A stretch of 64,000 nt of DNA from Heliocidaris erythrogramma. Taxonomy: Eukaryota; Echinodermata; Echinoidea; Camarodonta; Echinometridae. The notes under the pieces were generated by a model. It was given only the letters and a program-made list of their open reading frames with translations. It had not been told where the DNA came from and made no database searches. The position numbers were made by a program, and so were the translations under genes. The stretch covers positions 10,714,935 to 10,778,934 of the forward strand of contig CM046863.1 of the NCBI GenBank assembly GCA_025617745.1. Reading direction: 5' to 3'. Below, piece by piece: positions 1 to 13,100 of this stretch (position 1 is the first letter of the stretch; every line of letters starts with the position of its first letter).

Positions 1-954
1 TGGGGGGGGGGGGGAATATAGGCGCGCGAATATTGCGGGTATGTGCTATGCCTTTTGCTGCTTGAAGTTACTATACACATGCAAGCACGACACGACAGTG
101 GGATTGTTCTATCGGCAAGCTGTATAGATGCTGTAGATGTATTACAAATGCACAGAAGACAAATAAGGTACGCTGTTTATTGAAAGTCACCAAAAGAAAC
201 ACCTCACCACTATCGATATCATTTGGGGGGTAGTTTTTCTATTGTTCAGCATTTTATTGTTCGCAAATTATCTGGCGAAAGCGATTACACATCTTTTGCC
301 CATATGACGATACAGCTACAACTCGGCGGTTGCGTATAGCTTGCAGCTAGCTAGCTAGCTATGCTCCAGTCGACTTCTGCTAGCTGCACGCTGGGCGGTG
401 ACCACAGATCGGGCGGCCAGCGAGTGTCGCGATCGTTTTTCTTGCACCATAGGGCACACATAAGGCACGCATAAGTAATTAATGCGCTCGCAATGCATGC
501 CGGTGAGGCGGAGGAAAGATGAATTGAAATTAATTGATTATAAATATTCATATAAAATCGATTAAATGTCCTCAGTAAATTTAAAAAGCGTAAAATGGTG
601 TTTGATAGACATACTCTTTCCAATGTGACACCTTAGATGAAGTTGGCTAGCCTTTTATTATTTTTGAAGGATTTATTTTACCAGCGGTGCACTTCCACTG
701 TTTTCATGGGCGAATGGGGGGGGGGGGGGTGATTGTTTTTTGTCTGGCAACCAGTCAGATTTGACTATTTTTGCCATATTAAATTCCGATATTCTATCCA
801 ATGGTATATACTTTTATTTTTATTTTTTTTAATACGCTAGGGGATCTATTATACTTGGATTTACAAATTCAAGAGGTCTTTCTCTAATTCCTATCAGTTT
901 AAGGGAAAGAAAGAGAAAAGGAAAATAAAAATGGGAAAGCAAAAGAAAGGAAGA
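1..954. other. Upstream flank without a recognised gene
   Basis: Holds a G-run at the left edge, an AGCT repeat near 341-360 and a second G-run near 717-730. The short open frames match no family I know. No promoter or RNA gene could be supported. Confidence 0.5.
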
Positions 955-1110
955 GCTCCAGTCCCGCACCCGTACCGCAGTGCGGGGATACGTCTGTCCC
1001 GTTGATGTAGAACATCAACGTCGGTGAAGTCTTGATCTTTCCAGGGGACAAGACGCCTTTAATCCTACCTACGTGGGGGAAGACAAGCCCTTGCAGGGTG
1101 GAGCTTTAGA
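955..1110. other. GC-rich island of unknown nature
   Basis: A stretch clearly richer in GC than its surroundings. It contains a perfect short hairpin (CGTTGATG / CATCAACG near 1011-1021) and outer complementary ends (AGCTCCA near 954 and TGGAGCT near 1099). On the - strand one frame is open for roughly 38 codons and reads GVLSPGKIKTSPTLMFYING and onward. I do not recognise the peptide. It could be an exon, a repeat fragment or a structured RNA. Confidence 0.3.
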
Positions 1111-2019
1111 TGAGAAAAGGTAGAAAAGTGGGCGGAAATTTCGGCTAGCCTTGTTTCAGGCTAAATATCTTTTTTTATCGCCGGGAAAGTGCCCAAATAA
1201 GGTACATTTTGGGAGATTTTTGTCCCTGTTCTGTTAATTTAAACGATTTCTACCGAGCGATGTTCAAAGTATGATGTTTAGACAACCTTCGTTATAACAC
1301 GTAAGTGAATGGGGCAGATAATTACTTATGTGAGCCCCATAGAGTTACATGCACATGCACAGCTGCAACTGTACGTAGTAGCTAGCGGACATCTCACCCC
1401 ACTGGGCGAGAATTTGCCAATTGGGCGTTTTTCCGAAACAAATCCACCGTCAGTGTTTTCTTTCAACCGAGTGAGGGCGTACGCGTTTCAAACAAGGCAG
1501 TGCCGTATATGAAACAAGGCACTCGGCATTTTCGGTCTCGAAAAGGGTATAACTGTATAAGCTGATGATTGAGTTGACTCCTGATTTTTTCAAAATGTCT
1601 CAAAATTATGGAAAATTATTGGTTACATTTGTGACCAGGCACCACAAAAAAAAAAAAAAATTGGGTTGAAAAATCAATTTGGGGATTTTTGGTTTTTCGG
1701 AAGGATCGATCTTTTCTGTACCTTGTATCAAAATCTGGAAGCTTAAAACACAGTAGTAGATGCGGTTTTAACAGTTTTTCTATAAGAGTTTTTTACGCAC
1801 CGCTTCGGTTTCTTACAAATTCTTCCCCCTTTCCGTGTGATTTTTTTTTTCATCGGTACCGCTGACCCTCGTAAAATCATTACAATATCACGGGTCTTAA
1901 ATTACTTCTTTCCTAATGATTTTTATACTGGCAGAAAGAAGAAACTCTCAGCAATCTCATAATAATGATATAAAAGTATATCAATAGTCGCGAAAGCAAA
2001 TTATATTGTTTTTTTTTTC
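1111..2019. other. Non-coding flank
   Basis: AT-rich sequence with an A-run near 1648-1661. Near 1630 lies a GACCAGGCACCAC motif whose complement recurs near 3835. No gene is seen. Confidence 0.4.
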
Positions 2020-2330
2020 ATGTGAGCAAGAAAAGAGTGAGTACAGTGCAAATAAATTGCAAGTGTGATTCTTTTGAGCTTTAAAGCTTAAAAGAGTATG
2101 CGATTTCTCCATAACACAATTGCTAATTCTTGTGAGATAGAAAAGAGTATATAAGTTTTGTATTTGAAAATTACAAGATTATTCCTGTGAGCAAAAAAAT
2201 AGTATTCGTGTTTGCTATAAAGCAAATTTCAAGTTTATTCATTTGAGCTACAAAAGAGTTATAAGTAGGTCTACAGTACAAAGTAAATTCCATAGGTGAT
2301 TTTCATGCGAGCAAGAAAAGATCAGGCTTT
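2020..2330 (+). repeat. Degenerate minisatellite, about 58-bp unit
   Basis: About six units, each beginning with a TGTGAGCAAGAAAAGAGT-like core. Cores lie near 2021, 2074, 2131, 2187, 2243 and 2307. The sequence between cores often has AAATTGCAAGT. Spacing varies from 52 to 64 bp, so the array is old. Confidence 0.65.
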
Positions 2331-2576
2331 ATTCAAGTTCATTAAAGGCTAAATTGCAAGTTCACCGCGATAAAAGAAAGTGACAAATCGGTATTATATA
2401 ACGGGGAACAAAGAAAGACACCCCAATGGGGTGAATAGGCATTGTCTCGTGCAGGTGCCAGGCCACCCAGGTGCGCCTAATCTCTCCATTGGGAGTCTCT
2501 CGTGAGTTCCATGATAATATTTGAATAACTTAAGCCCCCAAATTAAACTCTTGGTAATACAATGAATAGACTATGT
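2331..2576. other. Short unique segment
   Basis: Contains a CCAATGGGG / CCATTGG inverted pair (about 2424 and 2487) and two CAGGTG boxes between 2450 and 2475. Nothing else is recognisable. Confidence 0.3.
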
Positions 2577-3516
2577 TTAAAGTAGATATTCAAAGAAAAT
2601 CACAAATATGGCAATTAATGTATCACTAGAAACTGGGAAGCTTACAGATGGCAATCGTATAAGTTTTATGTCAACTGCGTATCTGGTGATTATAAAAACA
2701 ACACAAATAAAAGCTCTTCTCAGCATCTGGAATATCCGAGGATTCGCCAGAAATATAGCGATGTTTTGATGTCGTCACACTCGGGATCGATCCTGCTTAA
2801 GCAGACGACGTCCTATAATGAATGAACGTAATTGCAATGCAATTATTTATCAAATTATAAAGAGTTTGGTGTATTTAAACATGACCTTATTTCACACCAT
2901 TATAAAGGGAAAGTGAAACTGATTCTGATAGCTAAAACCGTTTGATTGTAAATACATAGGAGAAGGGTCAATGATCAATGAAATAAACCCCACTTTCAAA
3001 TTGAAAAGCCCTCCGAATAAAAGCAGGATGGTATTCGTTCCCTCTTGAAACGCCGAACATGGCCCGGTGCAAGCAGCTGAAAATACAATGGCGTCTTATT
3101 TTGTTTACAAGTGACTGATTCCTTTATTTTTTTAACGCTGCATTTTTCATCAAAATAATACCATACACGAAGTTAAGAGTGAGGCAACAGACTAACATTA
3201 AGACTGACGCTAGTGAAGGAAGAGAAATAAGTGAAGAGGAGATGACAAAATAGGCTCTGAAAAATGTGTAAGATGTTATGGGACATCGTCTGCTTAGACA
3301 GGACTGGTCCAGGGTGTGTCGTCACATATCTCAGCAGCGTTCGAGGAGCTCTTCTGCTGCTATATCGGGGGCTGTATTTTACCGTTTTATAATTGATAAT
3401 AATCATTACTTCAAATGTTTCCAAGCGTTGAATTTGGATAACCTTGTTTAATTTATGCCATCTATGCAATAATAAGTATTAAGCCAATATTTAAAATCAT
3501 TAACGTTCTACTTTAA
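2577..3516 (+). mobile_element. TTAA-bounded non-autonomous DNA transposon, copy 1
   Basis: A 940-bp element bounded by TTAA on both sides. Its outer ends match for ten bases (TTAAAGTAGA). Arms further in are imperfect inverted repeats: the block near 2780-2825 with AAGCAGACGACGTCC is complementary to the block near 3278-3320. The interior is nearly the same as copy 2 at 16412-17352, in the same orientation. No transposase frame is present, so it is a MITE-like derivative. TTAA target sites are known for piggyBac-type elements; the family assignment is inference. Confidence 0.75.
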
Positions 3517-3916
3517 CACTTTTGTAAAATTTCAACTAAATCTGACAACACCTTCATAGTGGTTACTATGGCCTTTTGATTCACTCTCTATTGATTTTCT
3601 CTTAAGTTTTCTTGCTCCGCACCCTTGACATGCTTGAATAGGTCGAAACTTTAGAGCTTGTTTCCTCCGTAACTAATACCAGCAAACTCTCTTACTAGCT
3701 CCATTTATTCGCTAAATTAAAAGGGTTAGGAACCTTCAATTTTGACAATGTATATATCATTTTAAAGCTGAGACTCTGTTCTTTCCAAATACGATGAAAT
3801 CAGAAAAATCAAGTTTTGCGACTTTTTGGTGGTTTTGTGGTGCCGGGTCACATTTGATATTGTAGTGTTCATCAAAGCTTTTATGATCGTTACTCACCAA
3901 TTTTGCTGTCATTACG
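3517..3916. other. Unique upstream DNA
   Basis: AT-rich with no gene. A TTTGTGGTGCCGGGTCACA motif near 3834 is the inverted counterpart of the one near 1630. Confidence 0.35.
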
Positions 3917-4021
3917 AAACAGTTACCACTCCTATAATTAACCTTTAATAGGATAACAAACAAGTGCATACGGGCATGGATAGCTTTGTGTTGATTATAG
4001 CAATGCGTGTCCCCGACTCCC
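3917..4021 (+). promoter_or_regulatory. GNMT-proximal segment shared with an inverted copy in intron 1
   Basis: This stretch (TGCATAC, GCATGGATAG, TTGATTATAGCAATGCGTGT) is matched in reverse complement at about 14749-14832. It was therefore part of the DNA that was duplicated together with exon 1. It probably lies in the promoter or 5' UTR of the GNMT-like gene; no TATA box or initiator can be assigned firmly. Confidence 0.5.
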
Positions 4022-4489
4022 AGCTGAGGTTAACTCCAGGAAGCTTCAGGTACAAATAACCAAAGTAGTCCTCGCCAATTAATTTGGCTAGTCGCATCGC
4101 TTAATTTCGGTAGGTAAGATAAAAATTTGTACTTACATTTCAAGAGAATTACTGTAACTATCCAGCAGGCTCTTTGATTTGACGATTATTTCGATGAAGA
4201 ATAAAATGGAATTTCTTCGCCGAGCCGATCTTTCCCCGTACTACTGTTAATGATTGGCTCGGTGAGGAAATTCCATTTTTTTTTCTTCTTCGAAATAATC
4301 GTAAAATCAAAGAGCCTGCTGGATAGTTACAGTAATTCTCTTGAAATGTAAGTACGCATTTCTATCTTACCTGCCAGAATTAAGCGATGCGACTAGCCAA
4401 ACTAATGGGCGAGGACGACTTTGCATGGTCATTTGTACCTGGAGCTCCAACGCTGCGCGTTTGAGCCCCCTGGAGTTAATTAGCTGAGG
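4022..4489. mobile_element. Foldback (hairpin) element with 8-bp target duplication
   Basis: Two arms of about 200 bp are inverted copies of each other (left 4030-4230, right about 4250-4481) around a loop of about 25 bp. The arms start with TTAACTCCAGG and end with CCTGGAGTTAA. The left arm lacks about 24 bp found in the right arm. The element is flanked by AGCTGAGG at 4022-4029 and again at 4482-4489. The inverted GNMT copy at 14741-14748 carries this site once and unfilled, which proves insertion. An 8-bp duplication is typical of hAT-type elements. It sits 76 bp before the GNMT start codon. Confidence 0.85.
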
Positions 4490-4564
4490 TCAGACCTGCA
4501 TAACTTCACAAGTAGATATAGGAACGGTCATATAGTTGATATCCTAAACTAATCAAACCTAAAC
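4490..4564 (+). promoter_or_regulatory. Probable 5' UTR of the GNMT-like gene
   Basis: This 75-bp stretch joins the foldback element to the start codon. It is conserved in the inverted copy at 14664-14740. The ATG context is AAACATG. Transcription may begin within the foldback element or upstream of it. Confidence 0.5.
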
Positions 4565-4725
4565 ATGTCTCAAACGGTAAACGTTTCTAATGCCTGTGAC
4601 GATGAAGATGTTGTTCGACGGTTCGGTGTTTTGGCTGAGCGGTCAGTAGGTTTCAAACAGTGGCTTCTTGACCAGCTTGAATCTAATAACTGCCGCCGTG
4701 TACTTGATGCTGCATGCGGTACTGG
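4565..4725 (+). CDS. GNMT: GNMT-like exon 1
   Basis: Starts at the only suitable ATG and covers the N-terminal helix (RRFGVLAERSVGFKQWLL) and the SAM-binding loop up to ACGTG. It ends at GG|GTAAGA with two bases of a split glycine codon. The first 25 codons are duplicated, inverted and broken at 14588-14664. Confidence 0.85.
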
Positions 4726-7700
4726 GTAAGAAAACTGACCTTTTCCCCATTTTCATTAAGCTACATGTAACAATAATTATATATGCTTAATCATAACCAA
4801 TAGTTTCCACCGGGAAATTTGACACATAACGCAGGAGTATTTCAATTCCTGTCATGCCTCTGTAATGACAAATTAATAAATGAGATAAAAAAAACTGAAC
4901 TCGTACTTAAAATGTCACTTTTCAGTCTTTTGCTTCGCACTATACTCTATGCTAAGCATCTATAATTTGATGTTCAATCGTTCAATAGACCTGTTTACTA
5001 AGTGATTCAAATTTATGGATGTTTCTTTCCTGGGAACCTAGTAACGAGGTATTCCATTAACCTGTTATTAATAAATGAACTACAATACTTGGAATCCAGT
5101 TTGCATACATTACTTGTTGCTATGTCTGACAAGCCTCTGGCAAGCTTTCAGGTTGTCAAGAACAACCTTTGTTTCAAAAGTACGCATAAAATTTGAATCA
5201 CTTAGTAAACAGGTATATTGAAAAGAGATCGACATCCAGGTCGGGATTCCCGTAGAAAGCATAAAACCAGTACAACCTTATACTGGTTTCTACTGGTCAA
5301 TTTTCTACTGGTTTTAAGACGGAAAGTAAACAGATTCCAGTAGGAAACCAGAAGGATATTTTACTGGTTTCAATATGGAAAGTGAATAGATTCCAGTAGA
5401 AAACCAGAAGGAAATTTTACTGGTTTCAATATGGAAAGTGAATAGATTCTAGTAGAAAACCAGAAGGATATTTTACTGGTTTCAATATGGAAAGTGAATA
5501 GATTCTTGTACAAAACCAGAAAGATATTTTACTGGTTTCAATATGGAAAGTGAATAGATTCTAGAACAAAACCAGAAAGAAAATCAACTGGTTTCAATAT
5601 GAAAAGTGAATAGCTTCCAGCAGTAAACCAAAAGGAAATTTTACAAAATTATAAAAATGATTTGTCTTGTATTTCTTTGAATGAATACCAAATTCCAGCA
5701 ATTATACTTCTTGATGATTATTTGTAGCAGTGTTGGAGTCAATAATAAATAAAAGATCTGGTTTAGGTAATTGTAGATGTCTTTTTGAACAGATGTGCAT
5801 TCTGCGAGCGTATATGATATCATTCGAATCATCCGTTTTGGACCTACCGCTATCATTATAGGTGGATACATACTGTCATGTGAATAATCAAGTAGAATTG
5901 TGAGTTTGATATGTATGACTCTGCTATGGATCATGATCTTTATTCCATGATATGTTATGATATTTCTGTTTCACATTTATAAAATATTGCCTGGCCTAGA
6001 GGGAAATTTCAGGCCTTTAAGATTCACTTTTAAGTTTTTTTTCCCGGAATATAGTAGGATAAAGCTTAAATAACACTTGCAATGGTTCAATATTTGAAAC
6101 AAATTTTAACTTTGGTTTGCCGTACTAAATTCCTTGAGAATAATTCTCCTGGGTTTTCATGAATTTGACGCCCATTTGAGAAAACCGTTTATCGATGTTC
6201 ATAATTGTGTGTGTGTGTGTGCGAACTTCCGTCTTTGTATGTTCCATTCCACCATCTTTCTTTATTAATGCATTGGCCTTAGCCTTTGCCTTGACCTTGA
6301 GGGTCTGGGCCTTCGCTTCAACACTGATCAATACCCTCCCCGGCCAAAAAAAAAAATGCTCAATGATAAAATAACATCAAGCCGATGTTACCAGGCGTAT
6401 CTTGGCTTAAATGTGAATTTTACATATAAACAGCTCATTACTGTACTGTTAACACCATTTAACACTGAAGAGAAATATCAATAACAATTAGGATTAATGA
6501 TAATTGTAATAATGATAATATCAATAATACTAGTATTAATAATGATAACAATGAATTCATCCCTTCTTATCCCTATCATTAACACCCCCCCCCCCCCCAT
6601 TTTACTACATTGTTATGAACTAAATGTTTTGAAGCAAATCAAGCTATGCTTAGGCTGTAACCCTTCTGTATCATCACTTTGAATATACTTTTAGTACAAG
6701 TTTTAGTCAAGCTTTGTTAGCTGTACTCATGATTTATTGTGGATACATAAAAGTTAATATATTGTAAAGTACTGTTGTTGTATATATATATTTCACCTAT
6801 ATTATAATGACTGTTTCATTGAAAGAGCAGTTTCTGTTATTAATTCAGTTTCAGATTTCTTCTTTAAATTTAGTTTGGAATTTGAAGATACCATACCATG
6901 AGTTTTTCAGCCGCTAGAATGTTCTGAAGAAAGGCAGAGTTGTCTTCCAGTGGGACTGAATGTCCCAAAATTTGTATTTTACGTCACCCATGGAATGAGT
7001 TTAAATCATGAAATACCCATTATTTATTTAATGAAGTTTATAAATGTGTAGTTTAAGTTAATGAAATATGAGTGCAAAACTTTGTGTCAAAGTGTTGCGA
7101 GTTAATTTTATTCATGCATACATCATCAATTTTAGATTCAAGATTCACGGATTCTTTATATCACTCAATATAAAAACAACATACATGTAAAAGTGCATAA
7201 TTGCACGTAATGCTCATACATTTAAACCATGAAAACATACAAAAGTACAAACTAAACAACTGTAAAGAAAGACAAGGGACATAAATGAGTGGGAGTCGAT
7301 ATTAAACATCTTTTAAAATATTGGCTATTCGACTCCATAGTAATAAGAGTTGTAACGGTATTTATTGCATTTACAACATAAAGGAACACAAGAGGGCGTG
7401 GGTCGACGAGAATGGGGATACAAAGAAGAGAAGGAAAGAAAGAATAAGACAGGATGAAAGGGAAATAGAAAGTTTATAGAATCGAGAAGGGAATGAGTAT
7501 GATGAATAGAAGAAGACCATCCTACAAGACCCACTAACATAGTTGTAAAAACACACATGTAATATACAAACGTAACAAAGTAGATGACTTATGTAGCGTT
7601 AAAATAGAAACAAATTAAAGGGACTGTAGCAAAACAAGCGAATAAAACAGATGACTCACGTACGAAAGTGTAAAAATCCTTTCGTTGTATTGCTTTTTAA

Positions 7701-9381
7701 AAGCATTAAGTGAGCATGTTTTGGGACTAGTTGGTATAAAGAATTCCATAGTTTCGGACCTGCATAATACATTGGGGTATTGCGCACGCTGACATAGTAT
7801 TTTTAACAGGGTATGTTGGCATGACATGTTTTGGGTAGATATTTTGGTGTTACTTTGAAGAAAAGCTGCAAATCCAATTGAAATTGTGATTGAACACAGA
7901 GACACAAAGTATTGCACAGATGTAAAATGAAATGAGTGTGAATGAAGTGAGATACATGTCATGTACATGATGTATGGTGGTCAGAGATCAAAAAAGGGGG
8001 GGGGGAATAAAATTGGTTTAATAAGTAGAAATTAATTTCACAGCAAATGAAATTTGACTTTAAAAAAGGTCACTGTTGTTAAAGTCATTCACAAAATGAA
8101 GTGACCTTTGAACCTAACATATTGGTTTCATGCAAAATAATGCATGAATTGCATAATGAATTTTAGTTGCTCATTTGGATAAAGAAATCGTTTATTTTGA
8201 GAAAGTAAACATGTACAAAAAATGGGCAGTTCGTGCAGATGTTTGATTTAAAACAAAGGTTTATCCATCGTAAAATAGAAAATGCCACGCTATTTTTTTA
8301 AGTTCATAGAAGACAAGAATAGGTCAGAATAATAATAATAATAATAATAATACATTTATAAAGCGCAGTAACTATCCAACAATTTGTATATATTCTACTG
8401 CGTTGCATGAGCTCCTGATATGCTTGTTATTAATTGAATAGATACGCTTTGAGTTTTGATTTAAACATATTCACAGATGGGGATTTCCTGACTTCCAATG
8501 GCAAGTTATTCCAGAGTTTAGGGGCTGCACAAGCAAATGAACGATCACCCAGTGTTACTTTTGTTTTTACGAATGGAATTTGGAGAAGCAGAGTATCTTG
8601 GGAACTGCGCATGTTTTTGTCATGAAAGAGTTATAAGAAATTTGTAACTTGAATGCATAAAGGCACATTCAAAATAGAAAGTGTTCAAAAAAATTTATAA
8701 ATGCCCATAAATTGCATGCAAATTTGATGTGAACTTCTGAAGAATATTTTGTTGATTTCTTTAGTTGTTTGAAAAGAAAAGAGGTTCACATGTGAATGGA
8801 TTTCAGTATATTCTCCTTTTGGTTGGGGTGCAATCAAAGCAGCATTTTTGATTGGATCATTTATTTGTGAAAGTCACTTTGATTGAATGTGGCGGATTAT
8901 TGAATTAAGCAATGTGCACGTTGAGGTGACGTATTAAGTGTTTTGACGATGTCTTATTGCACGTGCGAATGCTCTAAAATGGGATCTTACATAATTGGTA
9001 GGATCTTTGATAAGATTTCAGTTGTTAATATGAAATGTTCATTGATGCATTGTAGATTTAATCTACATGTATGTCAGTATGTTTACTAGGACACTGTCCT
9101 ATTAAAGCACGTGCACGTCTCAAAACTTGAAATAACGACACAGTTACTCATCCTTGATTTGATCAAGAGTGAATCCTTTATTGAGATATCTTGTGAATAG
9201 CTGATGTATTCTCCTCAGTACTAGAATGTTACACTAGCTGGATTTTTTATCTGCATTCTTTCGTTGGCTCCAGATTGAATAAATCTATACCATCAAAAGG
9301 CGACGTCCGTTTGTTGTAAGTTTTTGGTCGAGTGATTCAAGAACAGTAAAATTAATAATAATAATACTAATAAATTACTAT

Positions 9382-9415
<34 letters not shown>

Positions 9416-10082
9416 ATTGATACTACTACTACAATACTACTACTACTACGTACTACTACTACTACTACAACTACTACTTCTACTTCTACTAATACTATTG
9501 CTACTAGTAATAATAATACAAATCGTAATAATGACGGTGACTGTGTTCAACAAATAATAAATATAGGGCAAATCCGAATCTTTGAAGCAATATACATGTA
9601 TACAAAAACGTGATTATTTCAGAAAACCATTTTTTAATATCAGTTAATAATGCATTGTCATTTGATCCTTTCAATTTCTTTGAACTTTACAGGAATATTG
9701 AATAAAGTGTTAGACACACAATAACGAGATTTAAAGGAAGAATAACACGCCTATGCCCAATTCCTACCTAACTCAATTTCTAAATCACAAGTAATATATA
9801 CATATTAGCAGCAGGGGATAGGTCCGTATACTTTCATGACCCAATGGTGAAGAATGGGGCCCCATGATCTCTGACCTTTACAAAACGTCCGATAGTCGTC
9901 TTGCCATATTATTGTGTTTTTATTCATAGGCCAACATGCGAGGGTGTGTGTGTGTGTTTGTTTGTTTGTGTTTATACTTCATGTATGGGCATTGTGGTTA
10001 CATAGAAAAGGACGAAGAAGGTGTGTACACTGTACACGCAGTTAATGCATTTGGCTATTAATGCATTAACTGTGTGTGTTTG

Positions 10083-10115
<33 letters not shown>

Positions 10116-13100
10116 GACAAAATGCTCACAAGAACAAACGCAGTGTTAAAGATATGTAGAAAATAAAGTTCACAGCTTCGTATAGAATACACACACGAGG
10201 AGCATGTTTTTAAATTCACAAGCGCTTTCGATTTAATCTCTACAGGTGAAGTGAGCCCTTGATAGTTTTACATGACTTTATACGCAAGTATGATTAAGGA
10301 AATACAGTAATATTTAAATAAGGAAGAGGTTTGTCACATTGTCCTATAGTTGTTTTAACGATGTAATAATAGATTAAACGTTGTAAGTAGGAAATATGTT
10401 ATGCTCAGTTTGTTTGGGAATCCTATTCCGGACAACTCAACACATCGTAAAGCTACACAAAGATTCATAATGATGTCCGACATGTAATGTTTCCTGTATT
10501 CATGGGAATTACAAACAAAGATGTTATTGCAATATTCAGGCATGTCACTGTCCTATGGCACCCGACTACTTGTTAGGTCCACTTTCTATATCGAAATGAG
10601 CAACAGCAAAGTAAAGTGCATTTTTCCTCGTTCGTGTCGCTCGCTCGCAAACCTTATAAACGAGATAATTTCATGCAGCGAGGTCCATGAATATTCAATT
10701 TTATGACAATTTTCGGGCACGTCACTGCCCTATATCGCTATGGCGCCCAGATATTAGGGCTACCCATCTATAAAAGAACAACAGCAAAGTGCCCCTCCCC
10801 CCGTTCGCTTCACTTTAAAAAAAAACTTTATTAATATGAATGATTCCTGGCAACAAGATGATCGGAGATATAGCTTTAGCATTTCGTCTATTGGTGACTA
10901 ATGAAATCAAATTTTGTCATTTAAAGGTAGATTTTTTTATTTTTCTCTACCTCATTTTGCTCATTCGATGAAAAATCACTCGACAAATTGGCAACTCAGT
11001 AATGAGTTTGTGATGTCTTTGGGCCACAACTCAACAATTATATATATATAATACAAATTTTAAGTTTTTGTCAAAGAATATGATTTCCTCTTGACTTGAA
11101 CCAACTTATATTTATGTTAATATGTTTATGCGTGTATACACTCATACAGAGTAAATCATTTTCTGTAAAAATCATGAAAGTATGTATTTTTAATACAATA
11201 ATACATAACAAATGAGTGAATATGAAAATATAATATTTTGGGGGTTCGTGAAATATTTTGAATAGTTTTATACATGCAGAAACATATAACTATATGTAAC
11301 AAGGTGGCTATTTGCAATTTCATATTTTCCCTCCTCTATCTTATCCTTCATGCTCTTTTCTCTCATTTTCAATCTATCTATCTTTTACCTCTATCTCTGG
11401 GTCTTTTCTTTCCTATACTGGTATATCTTGATTATTGTTGTAAGCTCAGACTAGCTAATTTCTCGATCTTATTCATGTCTGAATCTTTACTTATGTTTGG
11501 AACTTACTCTTTTTAGATCTATTTACAATTCACACATTCAAGATCAAATCTATTGTGATCTTCCTCAGTTAAAATCTCTTAGTAATCCTTTATTATGTGC
11601 CGCAAGATGAATTGGTCCTTTTGTGCCCTATTCATGTCTTAAACCCCCTATTCATGCTTAGTCCATATTGTACATGTCTTAAACCCCCTATTCATGCTTA
11701 GTCCCCATTCATGGCTAGGATACTGTTTCCAGCTAGTTATGAATAGGGGAGATGTTATTGTTCAAAAGATGCACTCCTGATTGTTTTTTTAAATGTTATG
11801 TTACTAGGCCATGTCACCCTGGAAGTAAAAAAAACGGTGACCTGTGACCAATCCGATGTTTAGTTTGTAATTAAGCCCCTCCCTCTTGAAGGATATTGTC
11901 CAATCATAAGTTTGGAGTATGATTTTTGAACCAAGTATAAAAAGTAGATTCCCAACATAAATTCTTCACTTGGAAACCCCCACTTGGCCCCCCCCCCCCA
12001 ACTTTTCCCCTACGTACTACCCCTCCCTACTAACTGACCCTAACCAATATCGAAGTCATCTGAAGTTCGACCATCGTAGTTTGAACCAAGTCATCATCTA
12101 CACTCCAAGTCAACGAGAACTAATATATTAAAGACATCTGCATTTGGGTACCACTGACCCTTTGCAATAGTGATCCAGTATATGATCATCATGTTCCTGT
12201 CACTCGTGTGCATGCTGTATGTATCCAGTATCCTGTTCCCGAGTGTAATTCCTACTCGTCATGTTCCTGAGCTCTTTCTTCCAGTATCCGATGTGATCGT
12301 CCTTTCTATTCCTACATTGTCGTCATCATCGTCCGCGTCGTCCGCAGCAGCTAAGGCAGTGCATCAGTACAAGTCGCGATATCGCATAATTTTAGACATC
12401 CGCGTTGCATGTAAGTGGCCACACAACTAACAATCCCTCCCTGACTAACCTCTCCCCATCCCTTCTGGTTTTCCCCTTAATTAATGACTGTAATAGTTCA
12501 AGTTATTTTAAATGTTGTTTATATAGGTTTCAATATGGGCTTTTAATAGAGTGAAATCGATTGTGAGTGTTATTAATAATATCTGTAAATTGATTCTAGT
12601 TGTTATTTGTTAATGGATATGTAAATAAAATATTTTATGACACTTTAATGTACATTGTGTCCCAGCGCTTTTGTTTATTAATTTTCCTTATCTTTTATTT
12701 GGAATTTGTTTATTTCATTGGTCTTGTGACTAACCCCCACCCGAGTTGGAACCTTCGCTAGCGGACCAAATTAAGCTGGTTCCTTCTCGGTTCCCGAATT
12801 CGCTGCTTTTGCAGTGAAGGACAGGAGTAGGCGGGTTAGATATAGATATAATTTGGTTCATGTTAATATGTGAAAATCATAGTCTTGGACAAAAATGAGA
12901 ATTTGTATTATCAATAGAAACAGAATAATTGGTGAGCCGTGAGACCCATTGACGTCACAAACTCATGACTGAGTTGCCAATTTGTCTCGTGATTTCCATT
13001 GTTTTTCCTAGTTTTTCATGCTACTAAACTTTCTTATTAGTTGTTTGATTTTCCTCGAATTTTTTAGCTCTAGCTTTGATTTTGGTGCTTCAATTAAAAC

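Noticed and set aside
5270-5640. Regular repeats resembling a CRISPR array
   Set aside because: Units are contiguous 56-bp minisatellite copies without unique spacers, in a eukaryotic intron.
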